Translations under genes and position numbers: made by a program
DNA from: Pseudomonas entomophila
GTDB lineage: Bacteria; Pseudomonadota; Gammaproteobacteria; Pseudomonadales; Pseudomonadaceae
Reading direction: 5' to 3'
Assembly: GCF_029193575.1 (NCBI RefSeq)
Contig: NZ_JARGCS010000025.1
Coordinates: 1 to 64,000 of the forward strand
DNA: 64,000 nt
Shown: in pieces, positions 45,943-56,787 of the stretch
Numbering within the stretch: position 1 is the first letter of the stretch
Layout: each line of letters begins with the position of its first letter
The notes under the pieces: model-generated
Database searches by the model: none
The model's input: only the letters and a program-made list of their open reading frames with translations
What the model was told of the DNA's origin: nothing

Positions 45943-46701
45943 TCAGGGCTCGCTGGGCCGGCGGTTGACCTTGGCCAGCGGCAAGGGCAGCAGCTTGCCC
46001 ATCGGCTCGCGGCGCTCCAGGCGCAACGGCCGCAGCCCCACCACCATCTTGCGCGCGACCAGCAGGTAGACCCCGCCACCGGCGGTTTGCCAGCCCCCGG
46101 CCATCCGCTCCCAGCCGGCCAGGCGTTGTTGCCAGACCGGCGAGGCAAGCGGCGGACGATAGCACCCGAAGCGGCGTTTCTCCAGCGCGAAGCCCAACAG
46201 GTTGAGCCAGTCGCCCACCCGCGACGGCGAGATGCAGCGCGCCTTGCGCAAGGCGCCGCGGCCGAAGAAATGACGCATGCCCCAACCGCTCCAGGGGTTG
46301 ATGCCGACGATCAGCAGGTGCCCGCCAGGGCGCACCGCGCTGGCCGCCTCGCGCAACAGCCCGTGGGGCGACAGGCTGAAGTCCAGGCCGTGCTGCAACA
46401 CCACCACGTCGGCGGCGTGCTCGGACAACGGCCAGGCCTGCTCCTCGCAGACGATCTCAACCCCCGGCAGCGGTGCGCCCAGGCGCACGTTGCGCTGCAC
46501 CTGCGGCGCATGGGGCGGCGCCTCGGCACAGGGGCCGTAGTGCACCAGGAAGCCGCCGAAGAAACGGCCCAGTTCCTCGGCGAGCAGTTGTTCTTCTTCC
46601 TTGAGTATCAATTGCCCGAGCGGCCCGCTGAACCAGTCGCGGGCCAGGCGGATCAGCTCGACCCACTCGGGGTCGGCCTGGGCAAAGGCTTGGTCGGTCA
46701 T
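45943..46701 (-). CDS. class I SAM-dependent methyltransferase-like protein
   Basis: A 252-residue protein of the methyltransferase type usually found divergent from gloB. The post-I and motif IV/V regions are visible ([20 protein letters not shown], then [20 protein letters not shown] near residue 145). The glycine-rich SAM motif I, expected near residues 45-60, is not recognisable; the segment reads [15 protein letters not shown]. The substrate is unknown, and a non-catalytic or SAM-independent role is possible. GAGGGAGAG precedes the ATG at 46701. Confidence 0.8.
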   Translation of the reverse strand: MTDQAFAQADPEWVELIRLARDWFSGPLGQLILKEEEQLLAEELGRFFGGFLVHYGPCAEAPPHAPQVQRNVRLGAPLPGVEIVCEEQAWPLSEHAADVVVLQHGLDFSLSPHGLLREAASAVRPGGHLLIVGINPWSGWGMRHFFGRGALRKARCISPSRVGDWLNLLGFALEKRRFGCYRPPLASPVWQQRLAGWERMAGGWQTAGGGVYLLVARKMVVGLRPLRLERREPMGKLLPLPLAKVNRRPSEP

Positions 46702-46787
46702 TGCGCTCTCCCTCGAAGGTTTCTCCCGCCGCGCCATCGCGGCTAAGATGCCTTCATGTGCCACGCGTGGCGATACGGATCCGCACC

Positions 46788-47567
46788 ATGATACAGATCG
46801 ATGCCCTCCCCGCTTTTTCCGACAATTACATCTGGTTGTTACAGGATACTGCCAAAAAGCGCTGCGCGGTGGTCGACCCTGGCGATGCCACGCCCGTGCT
46901 CCAGTGGCTCGACAGCAACCGCGGCTGGGTGCTGCAGGACATCCTCGTCACCCACCACCACAATGACCATGTCGGTGGCGTGCAGGCCCTGAAACAGGCG
47001 ACCGGCGCACGGGTCTGTGGGCCGGCCGGTGAAACCATCCCCTGCCGCGACCTGGCCCTGGACGACGACCAGACGATCAGCGTGCTGGGCTTGGACTTCC
47101 AGGTGTTCGCCGTGCCCGGCCATACCCTGGGCCACATCGCCTATTACACTGCGCAATCGCCCACGCCGCTACTGTTCAGTGGCGATACCCTGTTCGCCGC
47201 CGGCTGTGGCCGCTTGTTCGAGGGCACACCCGAACAGATGCACGCCTCCCTGCAACGCCTGGCCGCTCTGCCCGCGCAAACCGAGGTGTATTGCGCCCAC
47301 GAATACACCTTGAGCAACCTGCGATTCGCCAAGGCCGTGGAGCCGGAAAACCCTCAAGTTGCCCAGCGTTTCGCCGACGTTACCGACGCTCGAGAGCATA
47401 ATCGCATCACGCTACCCTCCACCATCGGCATCGAGCGCCTCACCAACCCGTTCCTGCGCACCGCTGAAATATCGGTGAAACAAAAAGCAGACGAATGGAA
47501 GGGGCATTCAAACGACAGCCAAGCCGCTGTTTTTGCTGCCTTGAGGTCTTGGAAAGACCGCTTCTGA
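46788..47567 (+). CDS. gloB: hydroxyacylglutathione hydrolase (glyoxalase II)
   Basis: A 259-residue metallo-beta-lactamase-fold thioesterase hydrolysing S-lactoylglutathione to D-lactate and glutathione, the second step of methylglyoxal detoxification. The binuclear metal motif is [10 protein letters not shown] near residue 53; further ligands are His in VPGHTLGH near residue 110 and Asp in [17 protein letters not shown] near residue 130, and CAHEY follows near residue 165. The C-terminal NPFLR segment is typical. It is divergent from the methyltransferase gene across 86 bp. Confidence 0.95.
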   Translation: MIQIDALPAFSDNYIWLLQDTAKKRCAVVDPGDATPVLQWLDSNRGWVLQDILVTHHHNDHVGGVQALKQATGARVCGPAGETIPCRDLALDDDQTISVLGLDFQVFAVPGHTLGHIAYYTAQSPTPLLFSGDTLFAAGCGRLFEGTPEQMHASLQRLAALPAQTEVYCAHEYTLSNLRFAKAVEPENPQVAQRFADVTDAREHNRITLPSTIGIERLTNPFLRTAEISVKQKADEWKGHSNDSQAAVFAALRSWKDRF

Positions 47568-47667
47568 TAACCTCAAGATATATCGCACGTTCACGTCAAA
47601 GGTTGACCCGGCCGGGGCCGGTTTCTAGAATCGCCGAAATTTTTTGCCCGGAAACCACCCTCAGCCG

Positions 47668-49098
47668 ATGTCTTCCCGTAGCCGCAGAACCGCTCACTCC
47701 GTCGCCCTGACGCGCCTGGCCCAAATCAGTGCGCTGGCCCTGGCCGCCACCCTGGTGGGCTGCCAGAGCACCCGTCAGCTCGACGATGCCGAAAGCGTTC
47801 GCGCGCACAACTACCAGGCGCGGATCAAGCACAAGCCCGCGCCGCTGGTGATCAAGCCGGTCGAGCAAGCGCCACAGGACGTCTGGGAACGCATGCGCTC
47901 AGGCTTCGCCCTGCAAGACAGCATCGACGTCAACCCGCGCATCGAGCAGCAACGCCTGTGGTTCGCCAGCAACCCCTCGTTCCTGGAGAACGCCGGCGAG
48001 CGTGGCAGCCTCTACCTGCACTACATCGTCGAACGCCTCGAAGAGCGCGACATGCCGCTGGAGCTGGCGCTGCTGCCGGCGATCGAGAGCGCCTACAACC
48101 CGATGGCCTATTCCCGCGCCCACGCGGTCGGCCTGTGGCAGTTCATCCCGTCCACCGGGCGCCACTTCAACCTGCGCCAGACCAACTTCTACGACGGTCG
48201 CCGCGACATCACCGCCTCGACCAATGCCGCGCTGGACTACCTGACCCGCCTGCACGACATGTTCAACGGCGACTGGCTGCTGGCCCTGGCCGCCTACAAC
48301 GCTGGCGAAGGCACCGTCAGCCGGGCGATCGAGCGCAACGAGCGGCTCGGCCTGCCGACCGACTACTGGAACCTGCCGCTGCCCCAGGAAACCCGCGACT
48401 ATGTGCCCAAGCTGCTGGCCCTGTCGCAGGTGGTGATGACCCCGCAGGCCTACGGCGTGAACCTCAGCCCGATCGCCAACGAACCTTATTTCGAAGCCGT
48501 CGCGATCAACGACCGCCTGGACCTGTCGCGGGTCGCGGCGCTGGCCGATATCGACGAAGACGAGCTGATCCAGCTCAACCCCGCCTTCAAGAAACGCATG
48601 ACCGTCGACGGCCCGCAGCAGCTGCTGGTGCCGACCGCCAAGGCGCAGTTGCTGTCCAGCAGCCTGTCCAACCTCAAGCCCGAGGAGCTGGTCAGCCTGC
48701 AACCGAAGAAGGCTGTGTTCGAGGCCGCCCTGGCCGAAGCCAAGGCCCCGGCCGCTTCACGCAACTACAAGGTCAGGCGCGGCGACAACCTGGGCAGCAT
48801 CGCCAAGGCCAACCGCGTGGCGGTCAAGGACATCCAGCGCTGGAACCGCCTCTCCGGCAGCAGCCTCAAGGTCGGCCAGGTGCTGGCCCTGCGTGGCGGC
48901 GATGCGCCGAGCGCGGCGGCCAACCGGGTGGCCGCCGCCAAGCAGCGCTCGACCCAGTACAAGGTGCGCAAGGGTGATTCCTACTACCTGGTGGCCAAGC
49001 GCTTCAACGTCGAGATGCAGCACCTCAAGCGCTGGAACCCGCGCAGTGGCCATGCGCTGAAACCAGGGCAGACGCTGACCGTCTACCTGTCGCATTGA
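47668..49098 (+). CDS. mltD: membrane-bound lytic murein transglycosylase D
   Basis: A 476-residue outer-membrane lipoprotein (lipobox LVGC after a hydrophobic signal) that cleaves peptidoglycan to 1,6-anhydro-muropeptides. The SLT catalytic Glu is in LLPAIESAYNPMAYS near residue 135, followed by GLWQFIPSTGRHF and AAYNAGEG. Two LysM repeats follow at the C terminus (YKVRRGDNLGSIAKANRV and YKVRKGDSYYLVAKRFNV). The ATG at 47668 is chosen over a TTG at 47644. A REP hairpin lies just downstream. Confidence 0.95.
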   Translation: MSSRSRRTAHSVALTRLAQISALALAATLVGCQSTRQLDDAESVRAHNYQARIKHKPAPLVIKPVEQAPQDVWERMRSGFALQDSIDVNPRIEQQRLWFASNPSFLENAGERGSLYLHYIVERLEERDMPLELALLPAIESAYNPMAYSRAHAVGLWQFIPSTGRHFNLRQTNFYDGRRDITASTNAALDYLTRLHDMFNGDWLLALAAYNAGEGTVSRAIERNERLGLPTDYWNLPLPQETRDYVPKLLALSQVVMTPQAYGVNLSPIANEPYFEAVAINDRLDLSRVAALADIDEDELIQLNPAFKKRMTVDGPQQLLVPTAKAQLLSSSLSNLKPEELVSLQPKKAVFEAALAEAKAPAASRNYKVRRGDNLGSIAKANRVAVKDIQRWNRLSGSSLKVGQVLALRGGDAPSAAANRVAAAKQRSTQYKVRKGDSYYLVAKRFNVEMQHLKRWNPRSGHALKPGQTLTVYLSH

Positions 49099-49106
49099 GG
49101 CGACTC

Positions 49107-49172
49107 CATCGCGGGGCCAGCCCGCGCCTGCAAGTACAGTTGTACCTGTAGGCGCGGGCTGGCCCCGCGATG
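49107..49172. repeat. inverted REP-like pair, probable terminator of mltD
   Basis: CATCGCGGGGCCAGCCCGCG (left) and CGCGGGCTGGCCCCGCGATG (right) face each other and extend to 26-base arms. This is a GGCCAGCC variant of the REP core. It lies eight bases after the mltD stop. Confidence 0.8.
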
Positions 49173-49278
49173 ATTTGCGAACCCGCTTCCCGCCACGCCA
49201 CGTACCCTTTTTCCATCCCAGACAAGCTGTTACTGTACCCCGGACTAAGCCCAATGCCGCCTGGACCGGATCGCCGAC

Positions 49279-51108
49279 TTGATACGACCCCTCCTCCTGT
49301 CTCTGACCCTGGCCTTGAGCTTCCCCGCAGCCGCGACGGTGAGCGAAAGCCACGGCTACGCGCAGTTCGGCACGCTCAGGTACCCAGCCACCTTCACCCA
49401 CTTCGATTGGGTCAACCCGCAAGCGCCCAAAGGCGGCACCTTGCGGGCCATGGCGTTTGGCACCTTCGACACTCTGAACCCCTACACCTTCAAGGGCAGC
49501 AGCCCGATCAGCACGCCCAACTTCCAGCAGTACGGCGTGAGCGAGCTGAACGAGCCGCTGATGGTCGGCACCGGCCAGTACGACCCCTCCGGTGACGAGT
49601 CCACCTCCAGCTATGGCCTGATCGCCCGCTCGGTGGAATACAGCGAAGACCGCAGCTGGGTGGTGTTCAACCTGCGCCCGGAAGCGCGCTTCCACGACGG
49701 CCACCCGATCACCTCGGCCGACGTCGCCTTCTCCTACCGCACCCTGCTCAAGGAAGGCCACCCGATCTACCGCACCAACCTGCAGGAAGTGCAGCGCGTC
49801 GACATCCTCGGCCCACTGCGTATCCGCTTCGTCTTCAAGCGCGCCGGCAACCCGCTGCTGATCCTGCGCCTGGGCGAGATGCCGGTATTGCCCAAGCACT
49901 ACTGGCAAGGCCGCGACTTCAAGGCCACCACCTTCGAGCCGCCGCTGGGCAGCGGCCCCTACCGCATCACCGAGGTGCAGCCCGGCCGGCGCGTGGTGTT
50001 CGAGCGGGTGAAGCACTACTGGGGCAAGGACCTGGCGGTGAATCGCGGCAAGTACAACTACGACCGCGTCGAATACGAGTTCTACCGCGACGCCGTGGTG
50101 GCCTTCGAAGCGTTCAAGGCCGGTGAGTTCGACATCTATATCGAGCACCAGGCCAAGAACTGGGCCAACGGCTACAACTTCCCGGCGGTGCGCCGTGGCG
50201 AGGTGATCAAGGCGCAGATCCCGCACCGCATCCCCACCCAGACCCAGGGCCTGTTCATGAACACCCGCCGTGCCACCTTCGCCGAGCCGAAGGTGCGCCA
50301 GGCGCTCGGCCTGCTGCTCGACTTCGAGTGGACCAACCGTGCGCTGTTCAGCAGCGCCTACCGCCGCACCACCAGCTACTACCCCAACAGCGAGTTCACC
50401 GCCAGCGGCCTGCCCACCGGCAAGGAATGGCTGCTGCTGGCGCCGTTGCGCGAACAGCTGCCCGCCGAGCTGTTCACCGAGCCGTACAGCGTCAGCCAGA
50501 CCGACGGACGCGGCATCGACCGCCAGACCCTGCGCCAGGCCCTGGCGCTGTTCGCCCAGGCCGGCTGGAAGCTCGACGGCCAACGCCTGGTCGACGCCAA
50601 GGGCCGCCAATTGCGCCTGGAGCTGTTGTTGGTCAACCCGAACCTGGAACGCATCCTCCAGCCCTATGTCGAAAACCTCGCCAGCGTCGGCATCGACGCA
50701 CGCCTGCGCACCGTCGACCGCGCCCAGTACAAACAACGGCTGGACCAGTTCGATTTCGACATGATCCTCATTACCCTGAACCAGACCCTGAGCCCGGGCC
50801 TGGAACAGTGGCTGTATTTCCACTCCAGCCAGGCCGGGGTCAAGGGCAGCAAGAACTACGCCGGGGTCAAGGACCCGGTGGTCGACCACCTGCTCGACAC
50901 CCTGCTCGCCGCCCGCACCCGCGACGACCAGGTCGCCGCCGCCCGTGCCCTCGACCGGGTGCTGTCGTGGCACTACTACATGATCCCCAACTGGTACCTC
51001 GACAATCACCGCCTGGCCTACCGCAACCGGTTCGCCTTCGTCACCACGCCGCCCTATACACTGGGCCTGAACAGCTGGTGGCTAAAGACTTCGGAGAAAG
51101 CCAAATGA
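49279..51108 (+). CDS. ABC transporter extracellular solute-binding protein (peptide, YejA-like), first copy
   Basis: A 609-residue periplasmic binding protein of the SBP_bac_5 family with a Sec signal peptide (LLLSLTLALSFPAAA) cleaved near residue 20. It has FHDGHPITSADVAFSYRTLL near residue 140 and [11 protein letters not shown] near residue 225. It is 55-60% similar by eye to the next gene, so they are tandem duplicates. TTG at 49279 is the likely start, followed immediately by the signal peptide. It heads a five-gene importer operon; its stop overlaps the second binding-protein gene by four bases. Confidence 0.88.
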   Translation: MIRPLLLSLTLALSFPAAATVSESHGYAQFGTLRYPATFTHFDWVNPQAPKGGTLRAMAFGTFDTLNPYTFKGSSPISTPNFQQYGVSELNEPLMVGTGQYDPSGDESTSSYGLIARSVEYSEDRSWVVFNLRPEARFHDGHPITSADVAFSYRTLLKEGHPIYRTNLQEVQRVDILGPLRIRFVFKRAGNPLLILRLGEMPVLPKHYWQGRDFKATTFEPPLGSGPYRITEVQPGRRVVFERVKHYWGKDLAVNRGKYNYDRVEYEFYRDAVVAFEAFKAGEFDIYIEHQAKNWANGYNFPAVRRGEVIKAQIPHRIPTQTQGLFMNTRRATFAEPKVRQALGLLLDFEWTNRALFSSAYRRTTSYYPNSEFTASGLPTGKEWLLLAPLREQLPAELFTEPYSVSQTDGRGIDRQTLRQALALFAQAGWKLDGQRLVDAKGRQLRLELLLVNPNLERILQPYVENLASVGIDARLRTVDRAQYKQRLDQFDFDMILITLNQTLSPGLEQWLYFHSSQAGVKGSKNYAGVKDPVVDHLLDTLLAARTRDDQVAAARALDRVLSWHYYMIPNWYLDNHRLAYRNRFAFVTTPPYTLGLNSWWLKTSEKAK

Positions 51109-52940
51109 TGCCGATGCACCGCCTGGCCTACGGCCTGTTGCTCGCCTGCCTGAGCCTGCCCGCGCTGGCCGCGCCGCAACACGCCCTGACCCTCTACGAC
51201 GAGCCGCCCAAGTACCCGGCGACCTTCAAGCACTTCGACTACGTCAACCCCGACGCCCCCAAGGGCGGCACGTTCCGCCAGTCACTGTTCGGCGGCTTCG
51301 ACAGCCTCAACCCCTTCATCAGCAAAGGCGTGCCCCCCGACGACATCGGCCTGATCTACGACACGCTGATGCGCCAGAGCCTCGATGAGCCGTTCACCGA
51401 GTACGGCTTGGTCGCCGGCAAGATCGAAAAGGCCCCCGACAACAGCTGGGTACGCTTCTACCTGCGCCCCGAGGCACGCTTCCACGACGGCCACCCGATG
51501 CGCGCCGACGACGTGGTGTTCACCTTCAACACCCTCATGGAGAAAGGCGCCCCGCTGTACCGTGGCTACTACGGCGACGTCGCCGAAGTGGTCGCCGAGA
51601 CCCCACTGACCGTGCGGTTCACGTTCAAGCACAAGAACAACCGCGAGCTGCCGCTGATCCTCGGCCAACTGCCGGTGCTGCCCAAGCACTGGTGGGAGGG
51701 CCGCGACTTCACCCGCGGCAACCTGGAAGTGCCGCTGGGCAGCGGCCCCTACCGCATCGCCGACGTCAAGGCCGGCCGCTCGATCCGCTTCGAGCGGGTC
51801 AAGGACTACTGGGCCAAGGACCTGCCGATCAACCGCGGCATGTACAACTTCGATGTCATGAGCTACGACGCCTTCCGCGACAACACCGTCGCCCTCGAAG
51901 CACTCAAGGCGGGGCAGTTCGACTTCTGGCAGGAAATGGCCGCGAAGAACTGGGCCAACGCCTACAACGTGCCGGCCGTGCGCGAAGGCCGGTTGATCAA
52001 GGAAGAGATCGCCAACGGCAACCCCACCGGCATGCAGGGTTTCATCTTCAACCTGCGCCGCCCGCTGTTCCAGGACGTGCGCGTGCGCGAGGCGCTGAGC
52101 CTGCTGCTGGACTACGAGTGGACCAACAAGCAGCTGTTCAACGGTGCCTACACGCGCACCGACAGCTACTTCGAAAACTCCGAGATGGCCGCCACCGGCC
52201 TGCCCACGGCCGATGAGCTGAAGATCCTCGAACCGCTGCGCGGCAAGGTCCCCGAGCAGGTGTTCAACGAGGAATTCCGCAACCCCGTCACCGATGCCAG
52301 CGGCATGATCCGCGACCAGCAGCGCAAGGCCTACAAGCTGCTGCAGGAAGCTGGCTGGAAGATCGTCGACGACAAGATGGTCGACACCCAGGGCAAGCCG
52401 GTGTCGATCGAGTTCCTGCTGGCGCAGACCGAGTTCGAGCGCATCCTGCTGCCGTTCAAGCGCAACCTCGCCGACCTCGGCATCGACCTGACCCTGCGCC
52501 GGGTCGACGTGTCGCAGTACATCACCCGCCTGCGCTCGCGCGACTTCGACATGATCGTCGGCAACTTCCCGCAGTCCAACTCGCCCGGCAACGAGCAACG
52601 CGAGTTCTGGACCACCGCCGCCGCCGACAAGTCCGGCAGCCGCAACTACATGGGCCTGCGCGACCCGGCCGTCGACCAACTGGTGGAGGCGCTGATCAAC
52701 GCCGACTCGCGCCAGAGCCTGGTGGCCCACACCCGCGCCCTCGACCGCGTGCTGCTGTGGGGCTACTACGTGATCCCCAACTGGCACATCAAGACCTGGC
52801 GCGTGGCCTACTGGAACCACCTCGGCCACCCCAAGGTCTCGCCCAAGTACGACATCGGCGTGAACACCTGGTGGATCAAGCCCGACGTCACCCCGGCGGT
52901 GAGCGAGCGGCCCGCGCCACTCGTGGACGAGGGGAACTGA
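51105..52940 (+). CDS. yejA: ABC transporter extracellular solute-binding protein (YejA-like), second copy
   Basis: A 611-residue SBP_bac_5 protein with signal peptide [11 protein letters not shown] and an N-terminal mature segment [20 protein letters not shown] that is characteristic of YejA and related oligopeptide or microcin C-type binding proteins. ATG at 51105 has GGAG eight bases upstream and overlaps the previous stop; the alternative at 51108 is equally plausible. It delivers a peptide ligand to the YejBE channel encoded downstream. Confidence 0.88.
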   Translation: MMPMHRLAYGLLLACLSLPALAAPQHALTLYDEPPKYPATFKHFDYVNPDAPKGGTFRQSLFGGFDSLNPFISKGVPPDDIGLIYDTLMRQSLDEPFTEYGLVAGKIEKAPDNSWVRFYLRPEARFHDGHPMRADDVVFTFNTLMEKGAPLYRGYYGDVAEVVAETPLTVRFTFKHKNNRELPLILGQLPVLPKHWWEGRDFTRGNLEVPLGSGPYRIADVKAGRSIRFERVKDYWAKDLPINRGMYNFDVMSYDAFRDNTVALEALKAGQFDFWQEMAAKNWANAYNVPAVREGRLIKEEIANGNPTGMQGFIFNLRRPLFQDVRVREALSLLLDYEWTNKQLFNGAYTRTDSYFENSEMAATGLPTADELKILEPLRGKVPEQVFNEEFRNPVTDASGMIRDQQRKAYKLLQEAGWKIVDDKMVDTQGKPVSIEFLLAQTEFERILLPFKRNLADLGIDLTLRRVDVSQYITRLRSRDFDMIVGNFPQSNSPGNEQREFWTTAAADKSGSRNYMGLRDPAVDQLVEALINADSRQSLVAHTRALDRVLLWGYYVIPNWHIKTWRVAYWNHLGHPKVSPKYDIGVNTWWIKPDVTPAVSERPAPLVDEGN

Positions 52941-52941
52941 C

Positions 52942-54015
52942 ATGCTGGCCTATATCCTGCGGCGCCTGCTGCTGATCATTCCCACCCTGTTCGGCATCCT
53001 GATCATCAACTTCGTCATCATCCAGGCCGCCCCCGGCGGGCCGGTGGAGCAGATGATCGCCAAGCTCGAAGGCTTCGAGGGCGCCACCAGCCGCATCGCC
53101 GGCGGCGGCGCCGAGGTCTCGGTGGCCGGCTCCAACTACCGCGGCGCCCAGGGCCTGGACCCGGCCCTGATCGCCGAGATCGAGCGCATGTACGGTTTCG
53201 ACAAGTCGGCGCCGGAGCGCTTGTGGATCATGGTCAAGAACTACGCCCAGCTGGATTTCGGCAACAGCTTCTTCCGTGACGCCCAGGTCATCGACCTGAT
53301 CGCCGAAAAGCTGCCCGTGTCGATCTCCCTGGGGCTGTGGAGCACGCTGATCATGTACCTGGTGTCGATCCCGCTGGGCATCGCCAAGGCGGTGCGCCAT
53401 GGCAGCCACTTCGACGTCTGGACCAGCTCGGCGATCATCGTCGGCTATGCCATTCCCGCGTTCCTGTTCGCCATTCTGCTGATCGTGCTGTTCGCCGGCG
53501 GCAGCTACTTCGACTGGTTCCCGCTGAGGGGCCTGACCTCGAACAACTTCGAGGAGCTGTCGACCACCGGCAAGGTGCTGGACTACTTCTGGCACCTGGT
53601 GCTGCCGATCACCGCGCTGGTGATCGGCAACTTCGCCACCATGACCCTGCTGACCAAGAACAGCTTCCTCGACGAGATCAACAAGCAGTACGTGGTCACC
53701 GCCAAGGCCAAGGGCCTGAGCCGGCCACGGGTGCTGTACGGCCATGTGTTCCGCAACGCCATGCTGCTGGTGATCGCCGGCTTCCCCTCGGCGTTCATCG
53801 GCATCTTCTTCACCGGCTCCCTGCTCATCGAGGTGATCTTCTCGCTCGACGGCCTGGGCCTGATGAGCTTCGAAGCGGCGATCAACCGCGACTACCCGGT
53901 GGTGTTCGGCACCTTGTTCATCTTCACCCTGTTGGGGCTGGTGGTGAAACTGATCGGCGACCTCACCTACACCTTGGTCGACCCGCGTATCGACTTCGCC
54001 AGCCGGGAGCACTGA
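52942..54015 (+). CDS. yejB: peptide ABC transporter permease YejB
   Basis: A 357-residue inner-membrane permease of the DppB/OppB class. N-terminal [20 protein letters not shown] is typical, and the cytoplasmic EAA loop is near [20 protein letters not shown] (about residue 250). The long periplasmic insert between TM1 and TM2 (about residues 30-120) is the YejB feature. It starts one base after the binding-protein stop. Confidence 0.92.
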   Translation: MLAYILRRLLLIIPTLFGILIINFVIIQAAPGGPVEQMIAKLEGFEGATSRIAGGGAEVSVAGSNYRGAQGLDPALIAEIERMYGFDKSAPERLWIMVKNYAQLDFGNSFFRDAQVIDLIAEKLPVSISLGLWSTLIMYLVSIPLGIAKAVRHGSHFDVWTSSAIIVGYAIPAFLFAILLIVLFAGGSYFDWFPLRGLTSNNFEELSTTGKVLDYFWHLVLPITALVIGNFATMTLLTKNSFLDEINKQYVVTAKAKGLSRPRVLYGHVFRNAMLLVIAGFPSAFIGIFFTGSLLIEVIFSLDGLGLMSFEAAINRDYPVVFGTLFIFTLLGLVVKLIGDLTYTLVDPRIDFASREH

Positions 54016-54016
54016 C

Positions 54017-55036
54017 ATGGCCCTCTCTCCCCTGAACCGCCGGCGCTTCGAGCGCTTCAAGGCCAACCGCCGTGGCTGGTGGTCGCTGTGGATCTTCCTG
54101 GTGCTGTTCGGCCTGAGCCTGGGCGCCGAACTGATCGCCAACGACAAGCCGATTGCCGTGCGCTACGACGGCGAGTGGTACTTCCCGGCGTTCAAGCGCT
54201 ACCCCGAGACCACCTTCGGCGGCGAGTTCCCGCTGGAGGCCAACTACAAGAGCCCGTACATCCGCGAGCTGCTGGCCAGCAAGGACAGCTTCGTGCTGTG
54301 GGCGCCGATCCCGTACAGCTACCAAAGCATCAACTACGACCTCAAGGTGCCCGCCCCCGCGCCGCCCTCGGCAGACAATCTGCTCGGCACCGACGACCAG
54401 GGCCGCGACGTGCTGGCCCGAGTGATCTACGGCTTCCGCGTCTCGGTGTTGTTCGCCCTGACGCTGACCGTGCTCAGTTCCATCGTCGGCGTCATCGCTG
54501 GCGCCCTGCAGGGCTTCTACGGCGGCTGGGTGGACCTCGCCGGCCAGCGCTTCCTGGAGATCTGGTCGGGCCTGCCGGTGCTGTACCTGCTGATCATCCT
54601 CGCCAGCTTCGTGCAGCCGAACTTCTGGTGGTTGCTGGGCATGATGCTGCTGTTCTCGTGGATGAGCCTGGTGGATGTGGTGCGCGCCGAGTTCCTGCGC
54701 GGGCGCAACCTCGAGTACGTGCGCGCCGCCCGCGCCCTGGGCATGCGCAACGGCCCGATCATGTACCGGCACATCCTGCCCAACGCGATGATCTCGACCA
54801 TGACCTTCATGCCGTTCATCCTGACCGGCGCCATCGGCACCCTCACCGCCCTGGACTTCCTCGGCTTCGGCCTGCCCGCCGGCTCGCCGTCGCTGGGCGA
54901 GCTGGTCGCCCAGGGCAAGGCCAACCTGCAAGCCCCCTGGCTGGGCATCAGCGCCTTCGCCGTGCTCGCGGTGATGCTGAGCCTGCTGGTGTTCATCGGC
55001 GAATCCGCCCGCGATGCCTTCGACCCGAGGAAATGA
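54017..55036 (+). CDS. yejE: peptide ABC transporter permease YejE
   Basis: A 339-residue permease of the DppC/OppC class with an N-terminal cytoplasmic tail (NRRRFERFKANRRGWWSLW), a periplasmic insert of about 100 residues, GTDDQGRDVLARVIYG near residue 125, and the EAA loop at YVRAARALGMRNGPIMYRHI near residue 234. It pairs with YejB to form the channel. One base separates it from yejB. Confidence 0.92.
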   Translation: MALSPLNRRRFERFKANRRGWWSLWIFLVLFGLSLGAELIANDKPIAVRYDGEWYFPAFKRYPETTFGGEFPLEANYKSPYIRELLASKDSFVLWAPIPYSYQSINYDLKVPAPAPPSADNLLGTDDQGRDVLARVIYGFRVSVLFALTLTVLSSIVGVIAGALQGFYGGWVDLAGQRFLEIWSGLPVLYLLIILASFVQPNFWWLLGMMLLFSWMSLVDVVRAEFLRGRNLEYVRAARALGMRNGPIMYRHILPNAMISTMTFMPFILTGAIGTLTALDFLGFGLPAGSPSLGELVAQGKANLQAPWLGISAFAVLAVMLSLLVFIGESARDAFDPRK

Positions 55037-55037
55037 C

Positions 55038-56648
55038 ATGAGCCAAGACACTTTGATCGAAGTCCGCGACCTGGCGGTGGAGTTCGTCACGGGCGAGCAG
55101 GTCAACCGCGTGGTCGACGGCATCAGCTTCGACATCCGCAAGGGCGAGACCCTGGCCTTGGTCGGCGAGAGCGGCTCGGGCAAGTCGGTCACCGCCCACT
55201 CGATCCTGCGCCTGCTGCCCTACCCCCTGGCGCGCCACCCTAGCGGCACCATCCAGTACGACGGCAAGGACCTGCTGCACCTGGGCGAGAAGCCCATGCA
55301 GCGCATTCGCGGCAACCGCATCGCGATGATCTTCCAGGAGCCGATGACCTCGCTGAACCCGCTGCATTGCATCGAGAAGCAGATCAACGAAATCCTCCTG
55401 CTGCACAAGGGCCTCACCGGCAAGGCCGCCACCGCCCGCACCCTGGAGTTGCTGGAGCTGGTCGGCATCCCTGAGCCAAAGAAACGCCTCAAGGCCCTGC
55501 CCCACGAACTTTCCGGCGGCCAGCGCCAGCGGGTGATGATCGCCATGGCCCTGGCCAACGAGCCCGAGCTGCTGATCGCCGACGAGCCCACCACCGCGCT
55601 CGACGTGACCGTGCAGTTGAAGATCCTCGACCTGCTCAAGTCGCTGCAGGCGCGCTTGGGCATGGCGCTGCTGCTGATCAGCCACGACCTCAACCTGGTG
55701 CGGCGCATCGCCCACCGCGTGTGCGTGATGCAGTGCGGGAAGATCGTCGAGCAGGCCGACTGCGCCACCCTGTTCAAGCAGCCCAAGCACCCCTATACGC
55801 AGATGCTGATCAACGCCGAGCCCAGCGGCTTGCCGGCGGACAACAGCGTGGGCGCGCCGTTGCTGGAGGTGAATGACCTGCGGGTGTGGTTCCCGATCAA
55901 GAAGGGCTTGCTGCGCCGTACCGTCGACCATGTGAAGGCGGTGGATGGCATCAACTTCAGCCTGCCCCAGGGGCAGACGCTGGGGATCGTCGGTGAAAGC
56001 GGGTCGGGCAAGTCGACCCTGGGGCTGGCGATTCTGCGCTTGATTTCCAGCCAGGGCGGCATCCGCTTCCATGGGCAGGACCTCGAAGGGCTGAACCAGA
56101 AGCAGGTGCGGCCGTTGCGCCGGGAAATGCAGGTGGTGTTCCAAGACCCGTTCGGCAGCCTGAGCCCGCGGATGTGCGTGCACGATATCGTCGGCGAAGG
56201 GTTGCGGATTCACCGGATCGGCACGCCCGAGGAGCAGGAGAAGGCGATTATCGCGGCGCTGGAGGAAGTGGGGCTGGACCCGCGCACGCGGCACCGGTAC
56301 CCGCATGAATTCTCTGGCGGGCAGCGCCAGCGCATCGCGATTGCGCGGGCGTTGGTGTTGAAGCCGGCGTTGATCTTGCTGGATGAGCCGACATCGGCGC
56401 TGGACCGCACGGTGCAGCGGCAAGTGGTGGAGTTGCTGCGCTCGTTGCAGCGCAAGTACAACCTGACGTACCTGTTCATCAGCCATGACTTGGCGGTGGT
56501 GAAGGCGTTGAGTCACCAGTTGATGGTGATCAAGCATGGGCATGTGGTGGAACAAGGGGACGCGCAGGGGATCTTCCACGCGCCGCAGCATCCGTATACG
56601 CGGCAGTTGTTGGAGGCGGCGTTCCTGGAGGTGGAGGCCAATACCTAG
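55038..56648 (+). CDS. yejF: peptide ABC transporter ATPase YejF (two ATPase domains)
   Basis: A 536-residue protein with two complete ABC ATPase domains. First: Walker A GESGSGKS near residue 40, signature LSGGQRQR, Walker B LLIADEPTTALD. Second: Walker A GESGSGKS near residue 325, signature FSGGQRQR, Walker B LILLDEPTSALD. A duplicated ATPase replaces the separate D and F subunits of Opp/Dpp systems, as in YejABEF. Yej importers take up oligopeptides and, in enterobacteria, microcin C. It is the last gene of the operon. Confidence 0.94.
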   Translation: MSQDTLIEVRDLAVEFVTGEQVNRVVDGISFDIRKGETLALVGESGSGKSVTAHSILRLLPYPLARHPSGTIQYDGKDLLHLGEKPMQRIRGNRIAMIFQEPMTSLNPLHCIEKQINEILLLHKGLTGKAATARTLELLELVGIPEPKKRLKALPHELSGGQRQRVMIAMALANEPELLIADEPTTALDVTVQLKILDLLKSLQARLGMALLLISHDLNLVRRIAHRVCVMQCGKIVEQADCATLFKQPKHPYTQMLINAEPSGLPADNSVGAPLLEVNDLRVWFPIKKGLLRRTVDHVKAVDGINFSLPQGQTLGIVGESGSGKSTLGLAILRLISSQGGIRFHGQDLEGLNQKQVRPLRREMQVVFQDPFGSLSPRMCVHDIVGEGLRIHRIGTPEEQEKAIIAALEEVGLDPRTRHRYPHEFSGGQRQRIAIARALVLKPALILLDEPTSALDRTVQRQVVELLRSLQRKYNLTYLFISHDLAVVKALSHQLMVIKHGHVVEQGDAQGIFHAPQHPYTRQLLEAAFLEVEANT

Positions 56649-56787
56649 GGCATTTCCGCGATCGCGGACGGCGGGGGCCAGCCGCGAATCGTGGATTGGA
56701 ACCGGCAACCGAACGGCGCCAAAAACTCAGAATTAACCCCTTTCTTGTAGTCCATTTCCCAAACATACTCCTGCCGCCTTTTTTCCG

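Noticed and set aside
48757..52943. Two minus-strand frames of 750 and 553 codons across the peptide-binding protein genes
   Set aside because: Antisense shadows of duplicated binding-protein genes; their mutual similarity only mirrors the sense-strand duplication.
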